A stretch of 64,000 nucleotides of DNA from Porphyrobacter sp. ULC335 (GTDB lineage Bacteria > Pseudomonadota > Alphaproteobacteria > Sphingomonadales > Sphingomonadaceae). The notes below the pieces were generated by a model. It saw only the letters and a list, made by a program, of their open reading frames with translations, was not told the DNA's origin and did no database searches. Made by a program: the position numbers and the translations under genes. How positions within the stretch are numbered: position 1 is the first letter of the stretch; every line of letters begins with the position of its first letter. This document shows positions 34,660-42,900 of this stretch, one piece after another. The stretch covers positions 248,001-312,000 of the forward strand of contig NZ_CP078091.1 in the NCBI RefSeq assembly GCF_025917005.1, read 5' to 3'.

Positions 34660-35228
34660 CAGGCCACGATGGAGTAGCGAGCCGACCCCGGCGCCCGGCA
34701 CATGCGCTTTTCGGCGCGGGCTTCCTCGCCGTCGATAATGACGATATCGGTCACGGTGATGCAGTCGAGATTGCTACCGGACGCCTGACGCCCGGTCACG
34801 GTCGAACTGCCGCTCACATCGTTGCGGGTGTTCGAACTCCAGGACGAGCTTGCTCCGACTTCGGGCAGGGTGTCATCCCCGTCGGTGCGGGTGATGCTGA
34901 GCGTTGCCTCTGCGGCCTGCTTTTGCTCCTCGGGATCGAGCCGACAGGCGATGCTTTCGGTAAGCTGATCGGAGAATTCGGGAATGGGGACATAGGATCG
35001 GAGCCCAGCGGAGCGGGTCAATTCGTCGACGGCGCCGCCCAGCATGCCGCCCAGAACGCCGCGGCCCTTGTCGCCCTTTTTGCCCTTGCCGCAGGCATCC
35101 GCCTTGTCCGCGCCGCGCTTGCCACCGTTGATGAGACTGCCGAGCTGCGCCTGCGCAGGCATAGACGTGAGGGCGCAAGCCAAGGCACCGATGGCGAGCG
35201 CTGTCCTTGCACCTTTGAAGACCGGCAT
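34659..35228 (-). CDS. Secreted hypothetical protein upstream of the ClpP-like protein
   Basis: I do not recognise a family. 189 residues from ATG 35228, with a GGGGGG run just before it, and a signal peptide (TALAIGALACALTSMPAQAQ). A Lys/Gly-rich part (GKGKKGDKGRGVLGGMLGGA) is followed by a helical part, then a Ser/Thr-rich segment (VGASSSWSSNTRNDVSGSST) and a C-terminal strand pair with cysteines (LDCITVTDIVIIDGEEARAE, then MCRAPG). The stop overlaps the start of the next gene as TGATG, so it and the ClpP-like protein probably work together in the periplasm. Confidence 0.65.
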   Translation of the reverse strand: MPVFKGARTALAIGALACALTSMPAQAQLGSLINGGKRGADKADACGKGKKGDKGRGVLGGMLGGAVDELTRSAGLRSYVPIPEFSDQLTESIACRLDPEEQKQAAEATLSITRTDGDDTLPEVGASSSWSSNTRNDVSGSSTVTGRQASGSNLDCITVTDIVIIDGEEARAEKRMCRAPGSARYSIVA

Positions 35229-35341
35229 GGCATCCCCCCACCCTCGAACGTCGCCGACATTAGGCCTCGCACTGTGCAAGGTCAAATATACGCAGGCGGG
35301 AAGGGTCACGTGGGGACGGCCACGCGCTGGCCCTTACCCCA

Positions 35342-36574
35342 CTATTCGCATAGGCCCGCGGCGCGCTCTGCCAAGCCCTTCAGGCCTTTGCACTTGGGCT
35401 TCCGCGGCTTTGTGTCCGTGGTCCCGCTCGCACCGGGTTCCGTCCGGTCCATGCCTCCAGCCATGCCTTCCATTCCCGGGATCAGCATGGTTGAAGAGCG
35501 AAACCGCACGCGCGCGACCCATTCCGGATTCCACGGCTTGCGGGCATCCGCCGGACGCGGCGGATAGGCGAAATCGGCCTGCGGACCATAGGCTTGGAGA
35601 TTGACCATCATCCCCTCGCCGCTGGCTTTGATCACTTCGGCGGGAATGGTGCAGTCCCGCTGCTCGGGCGGCATCACCGTTCCGGCCGCGATCAACTTTC
35701 GCACCCCGGCTGGCGAGATCCAGTCCCACAAGGGGCCGCCAAAGGCCTGCTGCTTCGACGAAGCCCACCACACCATCTCGGTCGGCGCGCCGCCTCGTCC
35801 CCCGTCCTTGGCGCCGATCGCCCAGGCGTAATAGCCGGTTGCCTTGTCGATCCCGCCCCACGCGAGTTGGCTGGCGCCTCCCGCTATGCTGCTGGTGCTG
35901 GCCTGCAACGGAGGCATGAAGTCGTCACCAAGCGTGAAGTTTATCTCCTTTGAATAATTCGCGGCAATCCGGTGCGCGCCGATCAGCGAGCCGCTTGCGG
36001 GCACAGCCTTCCTGTCCTTGCCGTTGGGCCAGGTCGTGTAGGTGGGACTGTTGGCCATGATGGCCTGCCAGTCGTCGGACAGGTCCGCGCCGCTCATGAA
36101 CAAGCCGGGCGGCATTTGGCCCGCAGCGAGTTTGGCAAAGTCGATCACAACCGGCTGGCCTTTGGGTGCGCGCGCGCCGCAGCCCCAATACAGCAGCAAG
36201 CGTCCGCTCGGCCGCTCGAAGCCCGCTTCGCCCCCGGTCTCGCCGCGGGGCGGGGGGAGCAGCCGCACGGATGCGCCAAGCCCTGCGCCCTTGGGCATGA
36301 AGTGATCGGCCTGCGGTTTGGGTGCGGTGATGCCCGCACTGTGGCGAAGGGTCAGCTGCCGCACCGGCTCGGGCGCACCACCGCGCATCATGCCCATCAT
36401 CGCGCCGAGCCCGCCTCCGCCGGCCATTGCCCCCATGCCGCTCATGGTCGCAGCGTCCATGGCATAACGCACCGGGCCGGACGCGGCGGGCTGCGACATG
36501 GCGGTGGCTGATAGAAGCGCCGCGGCGCAACCCGCCCCGCCAAAGATGACAAGAGCCGACCAAGTGCGTCGCAT
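35342..36574 (-). CDS. Large secreted hypothetical protein
   Basis: 410 residues from ATG 36574 (GGGAGGGAGAA upstream). The leader (TWSALVIFGGAGCAAALLSA) could be a signal peptide or, with its GC, a poor lipoprotein box. A Met/Gly-rich stretch (MSGMGAMAGGGGLGAMMGMM) follows, then a beta-rich body (RLLLYWGCGARAPKGQPVVI, GASQLAWGGIDKATGYYAWA) and a basic tail with cysteine near the end (KPKCKGLKGL). I know no characterised family. It stands alone and is 119 bases upstream of the preceding gene pair, on the same strand. Confidence 0.65.
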   Translation of the reverse strand: MRRTWSALVIFGGAGCAAALLSATAMSQPAASGPVRYAMDAATMSGMGAMAGGGGLGAMMGMMRGGAPEPVRQLTLRHSAGITAPKPQADHFMPKGAGLGASVRLLPPPRGETGGEAGFERPSGRLLLYWGCGARAPKGQPVVIDFAKLAAGQMPPGLFMSGADLSDDWQAIMANSPTYTTWPNGKDRKAVPASGSLIGAHRIAANYSKEINFTLGDDFMPPLQASTSSIAGGASQLAWGGIDKATGYYAWAIGAKDGGRGGAPTEMVWWASSKQQAFGGPLWDWISPAGVRKLIAAGTVMPPEQRDCTIPAEVIKASGEGMMVNLQAYGPQADFAYPPRPADARKPWNPEWVARVRFRSSTMLIPGMEGMAGGMDRTEPGASGTTDTKPRKPKCKGLKGLAERAAGLCE

Positions 36575-36917
36575 AACGATTCTCCCTCCCAGAGCCCGCT
36601 CGTTGATAACACAAAGCAGGCACCGAACTATAGAGAGGACTGGCGCGCCGCGAGGGGCCATTGCGTGACGACGGCTACGGGACCGCGTCCTAGAAATGTC
36701 GGGCTTGGCGAAACGGACGTTGACTACTTCCGTTTCACGGACTGAGCGGGGCAGTGTCAGCTAGCGACCAGACCCAGTCGTTCACGATCGCCACTTCGAA
36801 TGTCTGGTCTTGACAGAAGGCGCCGACGGTCACTTCGGACCGAACGGTCGGCAAGGCTATCTTCTAGCGGGATCGACGCGGCGACCACTTTTGGAACGCC
36901 GCGTCGCTGTCTTGTCC
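36575..36917. other. Intergenic region between secreted protein and autotransporter
   Basis: 343 bases, which hold the promoter of the 35342-36574 gene and, near the right end, the hairpin described at 36874-36906. No gene is supported. Confidence 0.4.
36874..36906 (-). terminator. Hairpin just past the autotransporter gene
   Basis: CGACGCGGCG (36874-36883) and CGCCGCGTCG (36897-36906) form a perfect 10-bp stem around a 13-base loop, starting 12 bases past the autotransporter stop. No T-run follows on the minus strand, so it is only a probable 3' structure or Rho-assisted terminator. Confidence 0.5.
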
Positions 36918-39900
36918 TCAGAACCGCACTTGTACCGTTGCGCGCGCGCCGTGGTCGGTCTGGGTGGAGCCGATCAGGCCGGTGTAGCCGACCGAGATCA
37001 TGAGATTCTCTTCAAGTTCCAGCACCGCATCGAAGCGTCCGGCGAAGGCCACTTCGTCGAGCTGCGCGGCGTCGATCGCGAAGGCCTGCTGCGGAGCAGC
37101 GGCCAGCGCGATCAGGGCCTGCGGATCGCGGTCACCCAGCTGGGCACGCGCACCGAGCGAACCGCCCAGACGCAGGACCTTGCCGACCTTGACCGATCCG
37201 TCGATCCCGCCGGTCACCGTGCCGGTCGAGTAGCTCTGGCGGGCGACATCAAGCGCCGCAGCGCCGCCTGTCTCGCGCAGACCATCCAGCTTGAAGGTGC
37301 CGATCGACCCGGCCACGAAGGGACGGATCAGCGCCTTGCCGGCCTCGATCGTGTAGGACAGCTCGGCAAAGGCCTGACGGCCCTTGCCCTCGGTCACGCC
37401 GACATTGGTCTCGGCAAAGCCGGGCAGGTTGATGTTGCGGAAGGCCCGCAGATCAACCTCGGTCAGATAACCGCCCAGCGTCACGCCGAACCCGCCGGTG
37501 GTGAGCGATGCGTAAGCACCAGCACCCGACTGCTCGACCTCGCTCGCCGATCCGCGTGCGTCGATGGTGACATCGCTCTGGATCTGCATCCCGAACACAC
37601 CCGCGCGCCAGCTGCCGTTCTCGTTCGCCTTGCCGTAATCAAGGCCGGTGACGAAGCCCATACGGTCGGTGTCGAAGGCGGCGGCATTGCCGTCGCTATC
37701 GCCATCGCCCCAACCGCCGAACAGCTGGCCCCAGGCGCCCACGCCCGAACCCGCACCGGGCGTCGTGCGTGCCGCCATCGCCGCCGAGGCAGCACGGCCC
37801 AGCACCGCTTCACGCAGCAGACGCTCCTGCTCGATCCCGACGCCGGCCGCGGTCGCATAGACCTCGCCCGAGAGCTGGTCGAAGGCACCCGGCAGCTGCG
37901 CGGTCGGCAGGGCGTAGATGTTGAACAGCGGTTGCGGGTTGTAACCCGCGGCCACCGCGCCATCGATGCGGTTCACCACCGAACGCTGGTTGGCGGTCAG
38001 CGCCGTGTTGCCGACGATGTTGGCCAGAAGGTTCGGCGCGAACCGCAGCGACACCTGCGTGCCGGTGTAGACCAGTTCGGGCCGGTAGATGTTCCCGAAC
38101 CCGGCAAAGCCGGTGGTGTTCGCAAAGGTGCCGGTGCGCCCGCCATCGGCCTGCAGCAGCAGGTAGGTGCTGCCAAAGGCGTAGGCATTTGCTCCGCTGA
38201 GGTTGGTGAAGGCAGCGGTGCCGTTCAGCGAGGCCGTGCCGGTGGCGAGGATCCGGTCCCAAGGTGCCGTTGCGGCGATCCCGTACTGCACCGTGCTGCC
38301 CGCCGCGAGGCTGACATTGCCGTTGACGGTCAGCGTGCCCGGGCTGGTGCCCGGCGCGATGGTGCTGCCGCTCTGGGCGACGAGCCCGCCGATGATGCCG
38401 GTGCCCGACAGGGTCGTGCCGGTTTGGACCGTAACCACCGAGCTACGGTAGTCACCGTTGACCCGCAGCTCTCCGCCGATCACGAAGGTGCCGCCGGTGT
38501 AAGTGCTGCTGTTGCCGGTGAGGGTGAGCAGCCCCGCCCCGGTCTTGTCGAAGCGGCCCGTGCCGAGGAGCGAACCAGCATAGGTGCCCGCGGTCGCTTG
38601 CGCGAACTCGAGCACGCCGGGTGCGTCGGTCTGGATTGGTCCCTGCAGCGACATGGCATTGCCCACCAGGCGCCCGGCGGTGATCAGCGTGCCGCCCGCA
38701 TAAGTGTTGGTCCCGGTCAGCGTGGTGATCCCGGTGCCGACCTGCGCGAACATGCCCGTGCCCGAGATGTTGCCCGCCAGCGTGTTGGCATCCGAGCGGT
38801 TGACGATCAGCATGCTGTTGTTGACGATCGGGCCGACGATCGAGCCGGTGGTCCCGCCATCGCCGAGCTGCAGCGCGCCGCCGGTGATGGTGGTGCCGCC
38901 GCTGTAGCTGTTGGCGCCGGTCAGGGTGAACCGTCCGGTGCCAACCTTCTCGAGGCTGCCTGTGCCGCCGATCACGCCGCTGAGCAGCGTGTTCAGGTTG
39001 AGGCCGCCGGTGGTAAGGCGCGCGCTACCGAGGTTGACGCTGCCCGCACCGGTGAGCGCACCCAGCGTGGTGTTGAACCCGGCAAGGTTGAAGGTGCCCG
39101 CCGCCGACTGGTCGAAGATGGTGATCCCGGTGGTGGAGCCCGTCAGCGTGATCGTGCCGCTGTTCGTCACGAAGCCGTTCAGCGCGCCGCTAATCTGCGC
39201 AATGCCCGAGTTCTCAAGCCCGGTGTTGATCGTGCCGGTCGAGGTGAAGGTGCCGGCATTGTTGACCCCGCCCCCGATCGTGCCGCTGTTGGTCGCCGTC
39301 CCGGTTGCGACGTTGGCAAGGACACCGCGCACGGTCCCGGCATTGTTGAACGTCGCTGCGTTGCGGACAGAGCCCTCCAGCTCGCCGCCCGCCGCCAGCA
39401 CCAGCGTGCCTGCGTCGACAAAGGTCGTGCCGGTATAGGTGTTGACGCCCGTCAGGGTGAAGGTGCCGGTGCCGAGCTTGATCAGCGGGCCGCTGCCAGA
39501 GATCACGCCCGAGAAGTTGGTCGAGGTATTGAGACCGCCCACCGTCAGCTGGCCCGAGCCGAGCGAAACCGTGCCCGACCCGGCAAGGCTGCCGAGCGAG
39601 GCGGCAAAGCCGGCAAGGTTGAAGCTGCCCGTCGCGGTCTGGTTGAACGCCCCGCTGGCGGCCAGGTTGCCGAAAAGCGTGATCGCACCCGAGTTGCTGA
39701 CACCGCCGTTGACAGTTCCAGCCAGCTCAGCGGTCGCACCCGCATTGTTGATCAGCCCGCCATTGATGGTGCCGGCCGAAGTCAAGGAGCCGTTGTTGGT
39801 CACCAGGCCGCCGACGGTACCAGCGTTGATGAAGGTCGCGTTATTGAGCACCGGACCGGCAATCATCGCACCGACATCAAGGCCGATCGACCCTGCGCTC

Positions 39901-42900
39901 ACCGTGGTGAGGCCAGTGTAAGTGTTGACGCCGGTCAGGTTGATCAGCCCCGTGCCGACCTTGGTCAGACCGCCGCCGCCCGAAATCACGCCGCCGAAAT
40001 TGGTCAAGGTGTTGCTGCCGCCGGTCGTCAGCGTCGCCGAACCGAGGTTCACCGCGCCAAGCCCGGACAGCGTACCGATCGTGGTGTTGAACCCGGCGAG
40101 GTTGAACACCCCGGTGCCGGTCTGCGCGACGGTGTTGATCCCGGTACTGATGCCGGTCAGCGTGATCGTGCCCGAGTTGTCGATGTCGCCGTTCACCGCG
40201 CCGCCCAGCTGCGACGTGCCGCTGTTCAACAGGCCGCCATTCAGCGTTCCGGTCGAGGTGAAGGTGCCGTTGTTGATGACCCGCCCGGTGATCGTGCCAC
40301 TATTGGTCGCACTCGCCCCGGCGTTGTTCATCAGTATGCCGCCGACCGAGCCGTCATTGTTGAAGGTTGCGTTGTTCTGCACCGCACCCACGATACCGCC
40401 AGTCGAGGCGACGCTCAGAGTGCCGGCGCTGATCGTGGTCAGGCCGGTGTAGGTGTTGAGGCCCGAAAGGGTGGAGACCCCCGTTCCGACCTTGGTCAGC
40501 GCGCCGCTGCCGCTGATGACGCCCCCGAAGGTGGAGTCGGTGTTGTCCGTGCCCGTGGTCAGCATCGCCGAACCGAGCAGCACTGTGCCGCCACCGGCAA
40601 GGCTGCCGATGGTCGAATCGAACCCGTTGAGTTCGAAGCTGCCGCCTGCCCCTTGCGTGATGCGCGACAGGTAGGTGGTCCGGCCGAGGCTCGTGAGACG
40701 ACCGTCGTTCTGGACGGCGCCATCGACCTGGCCGAAGATTTCGGCGAAGCCGGTGCCGGTGTTGGTCAGATCGCCGAACAGGCGGCTGCCCGTGAGCCCA
40801 CCGAGCGAGAAGCCCGCATTATTGAGCACCGAACCGGCGAGGCTGCCGTCGAATACGACCTGGAAGCCGCCGTCAATCTGGGTGAGACCGGTGTAGGTCT
40901 GCGCGCCGGAGAAGACCTGCGTGCCGTCACCAACCTTGGTCACGCCGCCGCTGCCCGAAATCTCGCCGAAGAAGCCGGTCGAGCCGCTCCCCGTGCCAAT
41001 CGTCAGCGTGCCCGAACCGAGCCGCACCGAACCGCCGCCCGAAAGGCTGCCGATCGCGGTGTTGAAACCGGCCATGTCGAAGGTGCCGTCCAAGATGCCC
41101 TGGTTGAGGTTGGTGATACCGGTGGTGATGCCGGTCAGCGTGATCAGACCAGTGTTGTCGATATTGCCGTTCATGGCTCCTTCGAGCAGCACCGTGCCGG
41201 TGAGCTGGTTCACCAGCGTGCCGGTGATCGTGCCGGTCGAGGTGACGCGCGCGGCATTGTTCACGCCGCCCAGGATCGTGCCGCTGTTGATTAAAGTCCC
41301 GCCGAGCACCGAGGTGAGGCCGGTATAGGTGTTGTCGCCCGAGAGGGTCAGCGTGCCGGCCCCGGTCTTGGTCAGCGAGCCGCCACCCGAAATGATCGCG
41401 GAGATGGTCGCACCGACGCCGCTAGCGGTGCTGATTCCGGTCGGGCCGGCCAGCTCGAGCCGCGATGCCGCGTCGCCGCCGACGATGGTGTAGCCGTCGG
41501 TCACGAAGTCGAGGCCGACCGGCGCAACAGTCTCGCCCGCCGCGATCGTCACCGTACCGCCGCTCGCCCCTCCGAACACCGCGAGGTTGCCGTTGCCCGC
41601 CCACGGCCCGCTGACCGTACCGGCGGCATTGGTGAAGTTGACGCCGGCAAGGCTCCAGGTGCCCGACCCGCCGACGATCGCACCGGTCGGGACGGTGGTC
41701 GAGCCGTTCCAGTGGACGAGGTCGCCGGCGCCCGCGACGTTGAGCAACACCGTATCCGTCCCCAGCGCAAGGTTGCCGAAATAGCCGCCACCGAGCGGGT
41801 TCAGCGTCATGCTGCCGAGCGCGCCTGCGAGCGAGCCGTATTCGAACAGCGTGTACTGCCCGGTCGAGAAGCCCGCCCCGCGCACGATGTCGATGGAGCC
41901 GCCGTTCAAGGTCAGGGGACCGGTCACCCGCACGAGATCATTGTTAACACCGCCCGCGACCCCCGCCTCGCCGAGTTCGAAGATGGTCGTCGAACCCGCG
42001 TTGAGCGTCAGGGCAGCGACGGTCATCGTGCCGGGGCTCTGCCCAGCGGCGAGGATGCCGCCCTCGTTGATCGTCACCGGGCCGGTGAGCCTGCCTGTGC
42101 CGCCGAGCGTCCCGCCGTTGACGTTGATCCCGCCGCCGAGCGTGCCGTTCACCTCCAGCCGGCCGCCGAGGAGCGTGGTGGTGCCGGTGAAGCTGCTGCT
42201 GTCGCCGGACAGGGTGGTGCTGCCTGCAATTTGGCGCAGCGTGCCATTCCCCGAGATGTTTGCGGCCAGCTCGAAGTTGCTTGCGGTGTGGTTGAAGACG
42301 ATCGTGCCGGTGCCCGCGCCAAAAATGATGCTCGAAGCTTCGAGCGTGCCCGCGCCTGCCGCCGGGCTGCCTTCGGCCGCGCCAAAGATCAGCGTGCCGG
42401 TACCGGACTCGAATCGCCCGATGGTCAATGTCGGAGTGGCCGCGACACCTCCTTCGGCAAGCTTCAGCGCGCCTTCGCCCCGATCACCGACGATCAGGAA
42501 CCTCGGCGCTTCGAGGCGACTCCCGACGCCCCTCACCACCACCGCTCCGGACGCGCCGCTGTTGGCACCGACCGAGCCGAAGCCGGTCGCGACCACGCCG
42601 CCATCCGCGATCGTCAACGTGCCCTTGCCCGAGATGCCCACGCCGAGCCCGGACATCTCCCAGCGACTGCCCCCACCCGTGACAGTGCCGACGCTACCGG
42701 GACCCGACCTCGAATCGACCGAGCCCTGCAAGCTAGTCGTGACCACGCCCCCGTCCGCGATCGTCAGCGAAGCCGAGCCAAGCCCGCCTGCAAACAGCAA
42801 AGTAGAGTTCCATCGGCTACCTTGGCCCGTGATCGTGACACTGCCGGTCGTGAGTGCGTCCGGGGCGATGATGGCAGTAATGGTGTTGACCCGTCCCCCA

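Noticed and set aside
36810..41294. A 1,494-codon open frame on the plus strand, opposite the autotransporter
   Set aside because: It is antisense to a clear protein-coding frame. The lack of stops follows from the Gly/Thr/Ser-rich repeats and high GC, and it shows no signal peptide or recognisable domain.
38700..41330. Regular repeats as a CRISPR array
   Set aside because: The repeats are long, imperfect and in frame within a protein-coding gene; there are no short identical repeats with unique spacers anywhere in the window.
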